Origin: Bryobacterales bacterium
Lineage (GTDB): Bacteria > Acidobacteriota > Terriglobia > Bryobacterales > Bryobacteraceae
Length of the DNA stretch: 64,000 nt
Direction: 5' to 3'
Assembly (NCBI GenBank): GCA_020847045.1
Contig: JADLCT010000039.1
Location: 1-64,000 of the forward strand
The notes beneath the pieces were generated by a model that saw nothing but the letters and a program-made list of their open reading frames with translations, did no database searches and had not been told where the DNA came from. A program made the translations under genes and the position numbers. Below, in pieces: positions 1 through 9,317 of this stretch (its first letter is position 1; the number at the start of each line of letters is the position of its first letter).

Positions 1-2
1 CC

Positions 3-2333
3 ATTCTGACCCTGCCCGTGATTCCCATGAAGAACACGGCGCTGTTTCCGCACCTGCTCATGCCGCTCTCCGCCGGACGGCCGCGATCGCGCGCGGCGGT
101 GGAGGCGGCGCTGGCCACCGAGTCCAAAGAGGTCCTTCTGCTCTCACAGAAGGACTCCTCGGTGGAGGAGCCCGGGCAGAACGACCTGTATACCTATGGC
201 ACGCGCGCGGTGATCCGCAAGTCCCAGCGCAACGGCGACCTATACGAGTTGCTGGTGCTGGGCCTGGAACGCGTCATGCTTCTAAAGCTGGAATCGGCGG
301 AGCCCTATCTGCTGGCCCGCGTGCAACGGGCCCCCCTGGAAGGCGAAGTGACGCCGGAGATCGAGGCGCTGCAGCGCAGCGTGCTCGACGTGACGGGCAA
401 GCTGGTCGAGTTGTCCAACGTGCAGCTTCCCGCCGAGGTTTCGCAGTTGATCTCGCAGGACAAGGACCCGATCCGCGTCGTGTACCTTCTGAGTTCGATC
501 ATCCACCTCGATCTCGAAAAAGAACAGACATTGCTGGAGGCGCAGTCGGTGGCCGACGCCTACCGCCTGCTGCACAACTACCTGACGCGCGAGTTGCAAG
601 TTTTGGAGATTCGCAGCAGCATCTCCAGCAAGGCGCGCGATGAGATGTCCAAAGAGCAGCGCGACTACGTTCTGCGCCAGCAGATGCGCGCCATTCAAGA
701 CGAGCTGGGCGAACAGGACGCCGACCGGGCCGAAGCCGAGGAGTTGCGCAAGAAGCTGGCCGAGGCTGGTCTGCCGGACGAGGTGCGCAAGGAGGCTGAG
801 CGCGAATTGAAGCGCATGGAGCGCCTTCCGGCCGCGTCGCCCGAGTACAACGTGATCCGGACGTGGCTCGACATTGTGATCGAGCTTCCGTGGAACAAGA
901 CCATCGAGGACAACCTCGATATCGCGCACGCGCGCACGGTGCTCGACGAGGACCATTTCGATCTGAAGGAGATCAAGGAGCGCATTCTCGAACATCTCGG
1001 CGTGTTGAAAATGAACCCGCTGGCCAAAGCGCCGATTCTCTGCTTTGCCGGGCCTCCCGGCGTGGGCAAGACCTCGCTGGGCAAGTCGATTGCCCGCGCC
1101 CTGGGACGCCCGTTTGAACGCTTTTCACTGGGCGCGATGCACGACGAGGCGGAGTTGCGCGGACACCGCCGCACCTATATCGGCGCCTTGCCTGGACGGC
1201 TGATTCAGGCCATACGGCGCGCCGGAGCGAGGAACCCGGTGATCATGCTCGACGAGATCGACAAGCTGGGCCGCGACTACCGGGGCGATCCGGCCAGCGC
1301 GCTGCTGGAGGTGCTCGATCCCGAGCAGAACAACAGCTTCCGCGACAACTATCTCGACATGCCGTTCGACCTGTCCAAGGTGCTGTTCGTCACCACGGCG
1401 AACACGCTCGACACGATTCCCACGGCGCTGCTGGACCGCATGGAGGTGCTGCGCCTCAGCGGGTACACGGAAGAGGAGAAGGTGCAGATCGCCCGGCGTT
1501 ACCTGATTCCGCGCCAGTTGCGGGAGACCGGCCTGGACTCGGGGCAGGTGGCGATCGAAGAGGAAGCGCTGACGGCGATGATTCGCAACTACACGCGCGA
1601 GGCCGGGTTGCGCCGGCTCGAGCGGGCCATCGGGAAAATCATGCGCAAGTCCGCGTTGCAGTTCGCCGAGGGGCGGAAGGAGCCGCTCGTGATTGGTGAA
1701 GCCGGTCTGACCGGCCTTCTCGGACCCGAGCCGTTCACCATGGAGCAGGCGCGGCGCGACTCGCCTCCGGGCGTGGCCGCCGGACTGGCCTGGACCGAAA
1801 CCGGCGGCGATGTCCTGTACATCGAGGCGACGCTGCTGCCATCGGGCAAAGGCTTGACACTGACCGGCCAGCTTGGCGAGGTGATGCAGGAGTCCGCCAA
1901 GGCGGCGCAGAGCTATCTGTGGTCGCACGCGCAGGACTTCGGCATCGACGCCAAACGGTTCTCCGACTCCGGAGTGCACGTGCACGTCCCGGCGGGCGCC
2001 ATTCCCAAGGATGGCCCGTCGGCCGGCGTCACCATGGCCGTGGCGCTGGCTTCACTCTACACGGGTCTGCCCGTGCGCATGGACACGGCGATGACGGGTG
2101 AGATCACGCTCGCCGGTCTTGTGCTGCCCATTGGCGGCGTAAAGGAAAAGGTGCTTGCGGCGCGCCGCGCCGGCATCAAACGCATCGTGCTGCCCAAGGC
2201 CAACGAGAAGGACCTGCGCAACGTGCCCGAGGAGGTGCGGCCGGAGATGGAGTTCGTCTTCGCGCGGCACATCCACGACGTGCTGGAGGCTCTGGTTCCG
2301 GGTATCCGGGAACGGATGGCCGTGCTCGTGTAA
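3..2333 (+). CDS. lon: Lon ATP-dependent protease, 5' end outside window
   Basis: Cytoplasmic AAA+ serine protease that degrades misfolded and regulatory proteins. The reading frame is open to the window edge and the first residues (ILTLPVIPMKNTALFPH) match the usual beginning of the Lon substrate-binding domain, so only a few N-terminal codons are missing; a GTG at 18 is unlikely to be the real start. In order: N-terminal LON domain (to about residue 200), coiled linker, AAA+ module with Walker A GPPGVGKT (about 345) and Walker B VIMLDEIDK, and the C-terminal protease domain. The catalytic dyad is visible: Ser in KDGPSAGVT (about 668) and Lys in GGVKEKVLAARRAG (about 709). Length fits bacterial LonA (about 780-810 aa). 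Family assignment is firm; nothing odd seen. Confidence 0.97.
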   Translation: MLTLPVIPMKNTALFPHLLMPLSAGRPRSRAAVEAALATESKEVLLLSQKDSSVEEPGQNDLYTYGTRAVIRKSQRNGDLYELLVLGLERVMLLKLESAEPYLLARVQRAPLEGEVTPEIEALQRSVLDVTGKLVELSNVQLPAEVSQLISQDKDPIRVVYLLSSIIHLDLEKEQTLLEAQSVADAYRLLHNYLTRELQVLEIRSSISSKARDEMSKEQRDYVLRQQMRAIQDELGEQDADRAEAEELRKKLAEAGLPDEVRKEAERELKRMERLPAASPEYNVIRTWLDIVIELPWNKTIEDNLDIAHARTVLDEDHFDLKEIKERILEHLGVLKMNPLAKAPILCFAGPPGVGKTSLGKSIARALGRPFERFSLGAMHDEAELRGHRRTYIGALPGRLIQAIRRAGARNPVIMLDEIDKLGRDYRGDPASALLEVLDPEQNNSFRDNYLDMPFDLSKVLFVTTANTLDTIPTALLDRMEVLRLSGYTEEEKVQIARRYLIPRQLRETGLDSGQVAIEEEALTAMIRNYTREAGLRRLERAIGKIMRKSALQFAEGRKEPLVIGEAGLTGLLGPEPFTMEQARRDSPPGVAAGLAWTETGGDVLYIEATLLPSGKGLTLTGQLGEVMQESAKAAQSYLWSHAQDFGIDAKRFSDSGVHVHVPAGAIPKDGPSAGVTMAVALASLYTGLPVRMDTAMTGEITLAGLVLPIGGVKEKVLAARRAGIKRIVLPKANEKDLRNVPEEVRPEMEFVFARHIHDVLEALVPGIRERMAVLV

Positions 2334-2442
2334 CGGAACGTCCGGGGGTGGGGGCGCCACTTCTCCGCGCCCTCATCCCTACTCCGCACAATCATCCCTG
2401 CTTCTCCGGCCGTTCCCACCGCGGCGGTTTCCGCGTTAGCAT

Positions 2443-3369
2443 ATGCCCATGCTGCGCCGCCAGTTTCTCGCCGCCTCCGCCGCTTCCGTGCTGCCCGCGT
2501 CCTCCGCTCAGGGGCCGCTGATCGACACGCACATCCATCTTTTCGAGCCGGACCGCTTCCCTTATCACGCCAACGCGACCTACAAGCCGGCGGCGCAGCC
2601 GCTGAAGGAGTATCTCGCCTTCGTCAAGCAGGCGGGCATCTCGCACACGGTCATCGTTCACCCCGAACCTTACCAGGACGATCACCGGTATCTGGAACAC
2701 TGCTTCGCCTCCGAATCGCCCAAGGGCCTCTTCAAAGGCACCTGTCTGTTCGAGCCACAGGACGAGCGCACCGGAGCGCGCATGGCCGCGTTGATGAAGC
2801 GGCACCCCGGCCGGATCGTGGCTCTACGCATGCACGAGATGACCCAGCCCGGTGAGCCATTCTCCTGCGCATGCGAGGCCAACAGCCCGATCAAGAACCG
2901 CGACCTGGGCGACGCCAACGTGAAAGCCACATGGAAAGCTGCGGCCGGCCTGGGACTCTGCATGCAGATGCACTTCCTGCCTCATCACGCACCGGCCATC
3001 GGCAAACTGGCCGCCGAGTTCCGCTCCATGCCCGTGATTCTCGATCACATGGGCCGCGCCGGCATGGGCGCTCCCGAGGCCTACGACGGAATTTTGAAGC
3101 TGGCCCGCCTGCCTAAGGTGTATTTCAAGTTCAGCGGCGTGCGTTACTCGTCAAAACAGAAGGCGCCATATGCCGACGCGGCCACCTACGTCCGGCGCGC
3201 CTTCGACGCCTTCGGGCCGGAACGCATCCTGTGGGGCGGGCTTGGCCACAACATGGACGAGTTCCGGGAGGCGCAGTCGGTCTTCAACCACCACTTCGCC
3301 TTCGCCACGGAAGAGCAGCGCGCCATGATCCGCGGAGGCAACGCGGCGCGACTCTTCGGCTTCGCCTGA
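2443..3369 (+). CDS. secreted amidohydrolase-2 family protein
   Basis: 308 aa. A short signal-like start (LRRQFLAASAASVLPASSAQ) is followed at once by the metal-site motif DTHIHLFEP, typical of the amidohydrolase_2 TIM-barrel family (L-fuconolactonase and 2-pyrone-4,6-dicarboxylate lactonase relatives). Other conserved points are HPEPYQDD, LRMHEM, MQMHFLPHH, VILDHMGR and a C-terminal ILWGGLGHNMDE that replaces the usual FGSDWP strand, so the last metal/acid position is altered. The RRQF pattern suggests Tat export. Only 16 bp separate it from the FG-GAP gene downstream, so the two are probably co-transcribed. Likely a lactone or carboxylic-acid hydrolase outside the cytoplasm; the substrate cannot be read from sequence. 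Confidence 0.8.
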   Translation: MPMLRRQFLAASAASVLPASSAQGPLIDTHIHLFEPDRFPYHANATYKPAAQPLKEYLAFVKQAGISHTVIVHPEPYQDDHRYLEHCFASESPKGLFKGTCLFEPQDERTGARMAALMKRHPGRIVALRMHEMTQPGEPFSCACEANSPIKNRDLGDANVKATWKAAAGLGLCMQMHFLPHHAPAIGKLAAEFRSMPVILDHMGRAGMGAPEAYDGILKLARLPKVYFKFSGVRYSSKQKAPYADAATYVRRAFDAFGPERILWGGLGHNMDEFREAQSVFNHHFAFATEEQRAMIRGGNAARLFGFA

Positions 3370-3385
3370 GATATGCTCGGGAGCA

Positions 3386-5662
3386 ATGCGAATCGCTCCC
3401 CTTTTGTTGCTGGCCACTGGTCTGCCCTTGACGGCCGGGGTGAAGTTCCGCCCGCAGGAGATCCAGTCGAATTTCGGCGTTGTGTATGCCGTCACCACGG
3501 CCGACGTGAATCGCGACGGCAAGCCCGACATCGTCGCCATCAACGGCACGACGCTGGCCTGGTGGGAGAATCCCGGCTGGACGCGGCACGTGATTCTGGA
3601 AGGCGTCACGAAGCGGGACAACGTCTGCTTCTCACCGCGGGACATCGATGGCGATGGAAAACTGGACTTCGCCCTCGGCGCGGACTGGCAACCCACAAAC
3701 ACGAAAGGCGGCGGCTCGTTGCAGTGGGTGTCCCACGACGGCAAGGTGACGCCCATCGGCCAGGAGCCGACGCTGCACCGCATCCGTTGGGGCGACGTGG
3801 ACGGCGATGGCCGCGAGGAACTGGCCGTTGTGCCTCTGCACGGGCGCGGCACGCAAGCGCCGGATTGGGAGGGCGACGGCGCGCGCATCCTGGTGTTGAC
3901 GCCGCCCGAGGATCCCTCGCAGCCTTGGCGGCAGGAACTGGTGGACGACACGCTCCACATCGTTCACAACTTCATCATCACGGACGGCGAAATCTGGGTG
4001 GCGGCCAAGGAGGGCGTGTTCGCCTTCAAGAGGTATCAATCGAATTCATGGTCAAAGCGGCAGTTGGGCGAGGGAGCTCCGGGTGAGATCAAACTGGGCC
4101 GCGTGAACCGCATCCGCCGCCTCGCCACCATCGAACCCTGGCACGGGAACAAGGTGGTGGTCTACACCGAGCCCGTGGCGCCGTACGATCCGCAGGTACG
4201 CACGCTGACGCGCCCCACGCCCATTCCCGGCCAGATGTGGGCGCGCGAGGTCATCGAGACAAACCTGTCGCAGGGCCACGCGCTCGGATGGGGCGACTTT
4301 GACGGCGACGGCTCCGACGAACTCGCCGCCGGCTGGCGCAACAATGGCCGCGAGAAGGATTACGGCATCGTTTATTACAAACGCACGCCCGAGGGGAAAT
4401 GGGCGCGCCACGCCGTGGACGATGGCGTCGCCGTGGAGGACCTCGACGTGGCGGATTTGAACGGCGATGGCAAACCCGAGATCATAGCCGGCGGACGCGC
4501 CACCGCGAACATCCGCATCTATTGGAATGAGACGCAACCCGAGTGGCCGCGCCATATCATCACCACCGGCTTCGCCAACTTCACGGCGAACGCGGCGGAC
4601 TTCACCGGCGACGGCAAGCCCGACGTGATCAGCGGAGACCTGAACGGCAAGGAGATCTACCTCTTCGCTGCGCCCGGCTGGCAGCGCATTACGCTGCACA
4701 GGGGAATCAGCCTGATTCACGGCGAGGCGATGGACGTCGACGGTGACGGCGATCTCGACTACACCGGCGCGCAGTACTCTCCCGGCGTCCTCTTCTGGCT
4801 GGAGCGGCCGGCCAATCCGCTCACCGATCCGTGGCCTTACCACGAGATCGATCATTCGGACCGTGGCGGCGTGCACGGGATTCACGGCCTCTTCCCATGC
4901 GACGTCGACCGCGATGGCACGGTGGACATCATCGCCAACTCGGGCCAACCCACCGGCGCCTTTCCAAATTCAATTGCCTGGTTCAAGCTGACGCGCGGCA
5001 TTCCGGCAAAGGGTTCCTCGCCGGCGCGTCCTCCCGTGTGGCAGCGTTACGTGTTCGCGCAAGGCGATGCCCCGGGGTTGAGCCACTACATGGGTTGCGG
5101 CGACGTGAACAAGGACGGTTTGATCGACATCGCCGCCGGCGCCAAGATCGCTCCCGGCGGGAACTGGTTCGCCTGGTGGGAACAGCCCGCCCTGGTGAAA
5201 GGCAAGACCTCGGCGGCGGCCTGGAAAAAACATGGGATCGCCAGCGGACAGGAAGGGGCCACCAATATCCAGATTGGCGATCTGAATAATGATGGTAATC
5301 CGGACTTTTTCGCTACCCGAGGCCACGGAAAGGGGGTCGTCTGGTATGAGGCTCCCACATGGACGGCGCATGAGATCGACCCCGATCTGACCGGACCACA
5401 TTCCCTTGCGCTCGGCGACATCGACGGCGACGGCGACCTCGACGCCGCCACATGCGCCAAGGACTCCGGCATTGCGGCACTCTATGAGAATAACGGTAAA
5501 GGCGGCTTCACCCGCCATTATCTCTATGAGGATCAATCGGCCTACGATATCCGCATGATCGACATGGATGGCGACGGCGATCTGGATCTCCTCATCGCTG
5601 GCCAGGAGCAGCGAAATGTTGTGTGGCTGGAAAACCGAATGCGTCCTGGTTCTGCCCGGTAA
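3386..5662 (+). CDS. secreted FG-GAP/VCBS beta-propeller protein
   Basis: 758 aa with a short Sec signal (MRIAPLLLLATGLPLTAG). It carries about twelve calcium-binding DxDxDGxxD-type loops spread over the whole length, for example ADVNRDGKPDIV, RDIDGDGKLDF, GDVDGDGREEL, GDFDGDGSDEL, ADLNGDGKPEI, MDVDGDGDLDY, GDVNKDGLID, GDLNNDGNPDF and GDIDGDGDLDA. This is the integrin-alpha-like FG-GAP repeat architecture, enough for one seven-bladed propeller plus extra blades or two propellers. No enzymatic domain is visible. Such proteins are common secreted or surface-bound binding proteins in Acidobacteria and Planctomycetes. It lies 16 bp behind the amidohydrolase and may share its message; the function of the pair is unknown. 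Confidence 0.85.
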   Translation: MRIAPLLLLATGLPLTAGVKFRPQEIQSNFGVVYAVTTADVNRDGKPDIVAINGTTLAWWENPGWTRHVILEGVTKRDNVCFSPRDIDGDGKLDFALGADWQPTNTKGGGSLQWVSHDGKVTPIGQEPTLHRIRWGDVDGDGREELAVVPLHGRGTQAPDWEGDGARILVLTPPEDPSQPWRQELVDDTLHIVHNFIITDGEIWVAAKEGVFAFKRYQSNSWSKRQLGEGAPGEIKLGRVNRIRRLATIEPWHGNKVVVYTEPVAPYDPQVRTLTRPTPIPGQMWAREVIETNLSQGHALGWGDFDGDGSDELAAGWRNNGREKDYGIVYYKRTPEGKWARHAVDDGVAVEDLDVADLNGDGKPEIIAGGRATANIRIYWNETQPEWPRHIITTGFANFTANAADFTGDGKPDVISGDLNGKEIYLFAAPGWQRITLHRGISLIHGEAMDVDGDGDLDYTGAQYSPGVLFWLERPANPLTDPWPYHEIDHSDRGGVHGIHGLFPCDVDRDGTVDIIANSGQPTGAFPNSIAWFKLTRGIPAKGSSPARPPVWQRYVFAQGDAPGLSHYMGCGDVNKDGLIDIAAGAKIAPGGNWFAWWEQPALVKGKTSAAAWKKHGIASGQEGATNIQIGDLNNDGNPDFFATRGHGKGVVWYEAPTWTAHEIDPDLTGPHSLALGDIDGDGDLDAATCAKDSGIAALYENNGKGGFTRHYLYEDQSAYDIRMIDMDGDGDLDLLIAGQEQRNVVWLENRMRPGSAR

Positions 5663-5705
5663 AAACAATTTACGGCAAAATCAACGATATTTATCGTGAT
5701 AATTC

Positions 5706-5734
5706 TTGACCAGCTGAACTGCCTTGAGTAAAAT
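5706..5734 (+). promoter_or_regulatory. sigma-70-type promoter for the response regulator
   Basis: TTGACC (5706-5711), 17-bp spacer, TAAAAT (5729-5734): five of six matches in each hexamer. It lies in an AT-rich patch just after the FG-GAP gene, next to a small inverted repeat CGATATTTATCG (about 5688-5699). Transcription from here would leave a leader of about 225 nt before the response regulator. Confidence 0.5.
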
Positions 5735-5739
5735 CCTCT

Positions 5740-5966
5740 TAGCAAACTGGCGGGAGGCTGCGGTTCGCGAGGCCTTCTGCTGAACCTGGAGGATTTTGCC
5801 CGCCCCGGGAGCCGCTCCTGGCTGTGTCGTCATAAGACAGAACGTTGCCAGGTACTGCCGGCGCGGCGAACAACGCGTCATGAATCGCCCGGATTGTGGT
5901 TCGCTCGCATCTGAACCGGCGATCCGCGCCACACCTCACGCCCTTCCGAATCACGCGAGGCAGGCC
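5740..5966 (+). other. long untranslated leader upstream of the response regulator
   Basis: About 225 bases between the predicted transcription start and ATG 5967. It holds GC-rich short inverted repeats (for example around GGGAGCCGCTCC at about 5808) but no recognised riboswitch or clean terminator. An in-frame ATG at 5880 would add 29 residues lacking any similarity to receiver domains, so I treat the stretch as leader. Confidence 0.3.
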
Positions 5967-6362
5967 ATGTTCACTTCCGCTCATCTCCGCGTTCTGCTGG
6001 TGGAAGACAATGCCATCAACCGGGCTGTCGCTTCGCGCATGTTATCCCGCCTGGGACTGACGCCCGACATCTGCCAGGATGGAAGTGAAGCGGTCGAACG
6101 GGCGGCCCGGCAGCCATACGACCTGATTCTCATGGACGTACAGATGCCCAACATGGACGGCGTGGAGGCCACCTACCGCATCCGTGCGCTGGAACGGAGC
6201 CACCGGAGTGTGCGAATCGTGGCCGTCACGGCGAACACGATGGACGAGACTCGGAACGCATGCCACCGCGCGGGCATGGACGGCTTTCTCGCCAAGCCCT
6301 TCACGCTGGAGGATCTGGCGGGAACGCTGCGCCGCCTGTTCACGCCGGCGGCGCGGGGGTGA
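5967..6362 (+). CDS. single-domain response regulator (CheY-like receiver)
   Basis: 131 aa, one receiver domain and nothing else. Key residues are all present: acidic pair Glu13-Asp14 (LVEDNAIN), phospho-acceptor Asp57 (LILMDVQMPNMDG), Thr89 (AVTAN) and Lys110 (FLAKPF). The VEDNAINRAVASRML and MDGVEATYRIR patterns are those of receivers found at the C-terminus of hybrid histidine kinases. The start at 5967 is chosen because the domain begins immediately there; 5880 and 5796 are in-frame alternatives. It converges with the RraA-like gene, leaving one base between them. No kinase is nearby, so it is an orphan; it may pass phosphate to an Hpt protein encoded elsewhere. Confidence 0.9.
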   Translation: MFTSAHLRVLLVEDNAINRAVASRMLSRLGLTPDICQDGSEAVERAARQPYDLILMDVQMPNMDGVEATYRIRALERSHRSVRIVAVTANTMDETRNACHRAGMDGFLAKPFTLEDLAGTLRRLFTPAARG

Positions 6363-6363
6363 G

Positions 6364-7242
6364 CTACTTCTTCGGCAGACGGCTCTTCTTGTACGCCTCG
6401 TATTCGTCGCGCATCTTCTGGTCGCGGGGGCGCGGGTAGAGATCGCTCGATTTATAGCGCCCGGTGGAGAATTTTTCTTTGGTCCACTCGTCGTGGATGT
6501 GAGTCTCCTCGGCGCGGTCCACAATTTTCTGCACCGATGCGGGCGGAATGAAGTAGATGCCCGTCCGGTCGCCGAACACGACGTCACCCGGAAGGACCGT
6601 GCTCTCGCCGATGCGTACGGGCGTGTTGTATCCCATCAGCACCACATCGTTGATGGCCGACGGGTGGGCATGGCGGAAATAGAGGCCCATGTCGATGGCG
6701 AAGATGCCTTCCAGATCGCGAATGCTGCCATCCACCACGAGTCCGCCGTTCACGGTGGCCGACTTGATGGCCATGGCCAGGTTGTCACCCACCACGGTGC
6801 CGCCCGCGCCTTTGCCAAACAGGTCCACCACCATCACGTCGCCCGGCTGCAACTGGTCGATCACCCACTGATGCGCGGAAAACTTGATGCCCCGGCCGGC
6901 CAGATCGCCCGTAACCAGCGAGGTTAAGTCGGGCCGCCCCGGCATGAACATGGCCGTCACGGCGCGGCCGACCAGCTTCTTTTCCGGGTGCAGAATGCGC
7001 CAGTCACCGGAGAACTGGTTGTTGTACTTTTCGCCCGGCAGTACGCCCCACACCTCTTCCACGGTGAGGCCGCGAACCTTCTCCAGCAGCTCGGTTGGCA
7101 CCTTCGGCCGGCCGTCTTCGAAGCGCTCAAACGGGTTGCCCTTGGTGAGCTCGATGAGCTGGTCCTTGCTGATCTTGAAGTACTGTCCAAACAGCGGCGC
7201 CGCCAACAACCAGGCCGCGGCAAGCCATCGCACGGATCTCAT
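6364..7242 (-). CDS. exported RraA / HMG-aldolase-like protein
   Basis: 292 aa. A Sec signal (VRWLAAAWLLAAPLFGQ) precedes a complete RraA-like fold. The family signature for class II pyruvate aldolases and RraA is visible: VVGDNLAMAIKS followed about 20 residues later by GSIRDLEG (the G-x20-R-D/E pattern that binds divalent metal and pyruvate), then LPGDVVFGDRTGIYFIP. Family members cleave 4-hydroxy-4-methyl-2-oxoglutarate or act as RNase E inhibitors; an exported copy cannot be the latter. The N-terminal extension of about 90 residues and the basic C-terminal tail (RPRDQKMRDEYEAYKKS) are not part of the basic fold. Likely a periplasmic oxo-acid aldolase or lyase; substrate unknown. Confidence 0.8.
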   Translation of the reverse strand: MRSVRWLAAAWLLAAPLFGQYFKISKDQLIELTKGNPFERFEDGRPKVPTELLEKVRGLTVEEVWGVLPGEKYNNQFSGDWRILHPEKKLVGRAVTAMFMPGRPDLTSLVTGDLAGRGIKFSAHQWVIDQLQPGDVMVVDLFGKGAGGTVVGDNLAMAIKSATVNGGLVVDGSIRDLEGIFAIDMGLYFRHAHPSAINDVVLMGYNTPVRIGESTVLPGDVVFGDRTGIYFIPPASVQKIVDRAEETHIHDEWTKEKFSTGRYKSSDLYPRPRDQKMRDEYEAYKKSRLPKK

Positions 7243-7292
7243 GCCGTGCAGTCTATCACCGGAACCGGGAGGCGTGAATCGCGCTGTGGCTG

Positions 7293-9317
7293 CTATTCAG
7301 CGAAGAGGGTAACCAGATGTTGTCCGCGCGGCAACTCAACCAGCCACACGCCGCCATCGAGCGCAACGGGTTGAAGAGGAAACGGCGCCCCGTCGAGTTC
7401 AGCGCGCGCCGGCCGCCTGTCCAGCAGAGTCCAGGCGCGGGCCTGCGCCTGATAGCCAATCTCCACGGACCGGCCATCCACAGCGGCGCTGGTGAGATCG
7501 GCGGCCAAGTCGAGCACGGTCAAGGAAGGCGCCTGCTGCGCAGGCTCGATGGTAAAGGTTCCGGCGGGAAGCATCAGGGCGCTGGCGCCGGCGGCGGGCC
7601 AAGGACGGCCATTCACGCGCGCGGGACCGCTCCAGGGAACCGCCACCGGCCCGCTCGACTCCAGGGCGAGCTTCGGGCCGGCCCGGAAGGCGGCGTCCAC
7701 GCGCGAGCCCGCGGCGGCCAGCAGCGGGAGATCCCGCGGCAGCAGCGAGCTTTCAAAGTAGAGCGCCACGCGCGGGAATGCCCCGGCGGCGAGGTGGACC
7801 AGTTGAAACAATTCCGAGCCTGTCTGTTTCTTGGTCGGGTACACGTTCTGATACCGCTCGACGATATTGATGTCGATGGCGAGCCTGGCCGGCCGCTCCG
7901 TAATCGCGCGGTAGCGCGCCGCGATCTCGGGGTACCGCTCGGGCCCCAGATGCCACACGGTGGCGGGGTCCTCGATCAGAAACGTGGCGTCGCGGCGCTC
8001 CAGTACGGGCAGCAGCCGCCCGGCGTCGGCGCCAATCAGGTCGCGCATGCGGGTGTCGAACCGGTCATCGACATGGGTGAGCACGAGGTCCAGGTGCGGC
8101 CGCGACTCGCGGATACGCTCGAGTTCGTCGAGCCACTCGCCCTGCATGCGCTGCGCCAGCGCGGCACGGAACTCGATCAGCTTCCGCAGGCCCCCGGCGT
8201 TGCGCGTATGATGCCGGGGCGAGTCCGCATCGAACAGTTCGCGTGGATCGAAACCATGCAGAGACGTGAATTCCGCGCGGACGTCCGCGTTCATCGGCGT
8301 AAAGCGCGACGCGTTGGCGTGGCCCTCCAGAGATTCGAAATAGAGCTCGGCCAGGTTCACGCCATCCCAATCGAAGCGGGTGGCCAGGTTGCGCAGGCCG
8401 CTGGCGATCTCGCGTTTGGCGCCGGGATTCTGCAGGTTCATCAGGCGCCGCCAGTCCAGGTGGGCGTCCTGTCCGATCGCGGTCTGCTCCCGCCATTCGG
8501 GATGGCTGTCCCAGAACTTCTGGCTCACATGCGGGAACTCGATCCAGGCGTAGACGTGGATCGCCCGGCGATGGCAGGCCTCGATCAGCCTCTTCAAGTA
8601 GGCGTCGCGCGCGGCGTCGGGCTCCCAATAATGCCAGGCCGCCACGTGCAGAGCGCCGATGCCCGCCTGGCGCCAGCGCTGAGCGAAGTAATCGAGATCG
8701 GCGCGGCTGCGGTAACTCGAATCGAAGAAGGCCCAGAGCGAACGTGTCCCGGCCACCGGTTGCACGCCGAGCTCGTGCAATGCCTGCGGCAGATAGGGGA
8801 AACGCTCATAACCTCGTTTCCCGGGGCTGACGGCGGTCCACAGCACCGCGCCCGCGCCCTGGCGCCATCCGGCCACCAGCGGAGCGCCGCTCCAGCGCTC
8901 CCTGGCGAATATGCGCGCCTGCGCGGGCATCTCGAAGAGAGGCAGATCGATTCTTTCCTCCCAGATGATGTCGAGTTCTGGAGAACCGGCATCGGCCACG
9001 CTGCGCGCGGGCGAGCGCTTGCCAGTAGACACAATGCCGAGCACTTCGGCCACGGGCGATGCGCCCTCCAAAATGAGAAAGGCGCCCTGTGCAACACGCC
9101 GCCGCCAGCTTTCTGGTTCTGTCACGGCACCCGTAAGGACGAGAATGCCACCATCGCCGGCGGCGCGTGGCACGCCCATGGACGAGAGAATGCGCGGCCA
9201 GGAACCGCCATCGCCCGCGGCCACGGAGAAGTTTACCGGCGCCGGTACGGACGCCGGAACCTCGGCCATGGCCGCCACGCAGCAGGCCAGCAGCAACGCG
9301 CTAACGCGTAATGGCAT
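7293..9317 (-). CDS. secreted two-domain glycoside-hydrolase-like protein (GHL10/PgaB-like barrel)
   Basis: 674 aa with a Sec signal (LRVSALLLACCVAAMA). Residues about 30-190 look like a Rossmann or amidotransferase-like domain of the kind found beside glycosidases (ILVLTGAVTEPESW, GAGAVLWTAVSPGKRGYERFPYLPQALHELG). From about 195 a TIM barrel follows with features of the glycosyl-hydrolase-like families (LWAFFDSSYRSRADLDYFAQ, HVYAWIEFPHVSQKFWDSHPEW, FDWDGVNLAELYFESLEG), close in style to the barrel of PgaB and DUF187 proteins. The C-terminus is beta-rich. It overlaps the upstream TPR/beta-barrel gene by 17 nt, so the two are co-translated. By analogy with PgaA/PgaB, PelB/PelA and BcsC/BcsZ it may trim a polysaccharide during export. 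Catalytic acids cannot be fixed from sequence alone. Confidence 0.6.
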   Translation of the reverse strand: MPLRVSALLLACCVAAMAEVPASVPAPVNFSVAAGDGGSWPRILSSMGVPRAAGDGGILVLTGAVTEPESWRRRVAQGAFLILEGASPVAEVLGIVSTGKRSPARSVADAGSPELDIIWEERIDLPLFEMPAQARIFARERWSGAPLVAGWRQGAGAVLWTAVSPGKRGYERFPYLPQALHELGVQPVAGTRSLWAFFDSSYRSRADLDYFAQRWRQAGIGALHVAAWHYWEPDAARDAYLKRLIEACHRRAIHVYAWIEFPHVSQKFWDSHPEWREQTAIGQDAHLDWRRLMNLQNPGAKREIASGLRNLATRFDWDGVNLAELYFESLEGHANASRFTPMNADVRAEFTSLHGFDPRELFDADSPRHHTRNAGGLRKLIEFRAALAQRMQGEWLDELERIRESRPHLDLVLTHVDDRFDTRMRDLIGADAGRLLPVLERRDATFLIEDPATVWHLGPERYPEIAARYRAITERPARLAIDINIVERYQNVYPTKKQTGSELFQLVHLAAGAFPRVALYFESSLLPRDLPLLAAAGSRVDAAFRAGPKLALESSGPVAVPWSGPARVNGRPWPAAGASALMLPAGTFTIEPAQQAPSLTVLDLAADLTSAAVDGRSVEIGYQAQARAWTLLDRRPARAELDGAPFPLQPVALDGGVWLVELPRGQHLVTLFAE

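Noticed and set aside
5796-5966. N-terminal extension of the response regulator
   Set aside because: The 57 extra residues have no receiver-like or other pattern and the receiver fold begins right at 5967.
7317-9311. A 664-codon open frame on the plus strand opposite the glycosidase-like gene
   Set aside because: It mirrors the real gene codon for codon, has no signal, motif or ribosome site, and is rich in Arg/His/Gly, as antisense frames of GC-rich genes are.
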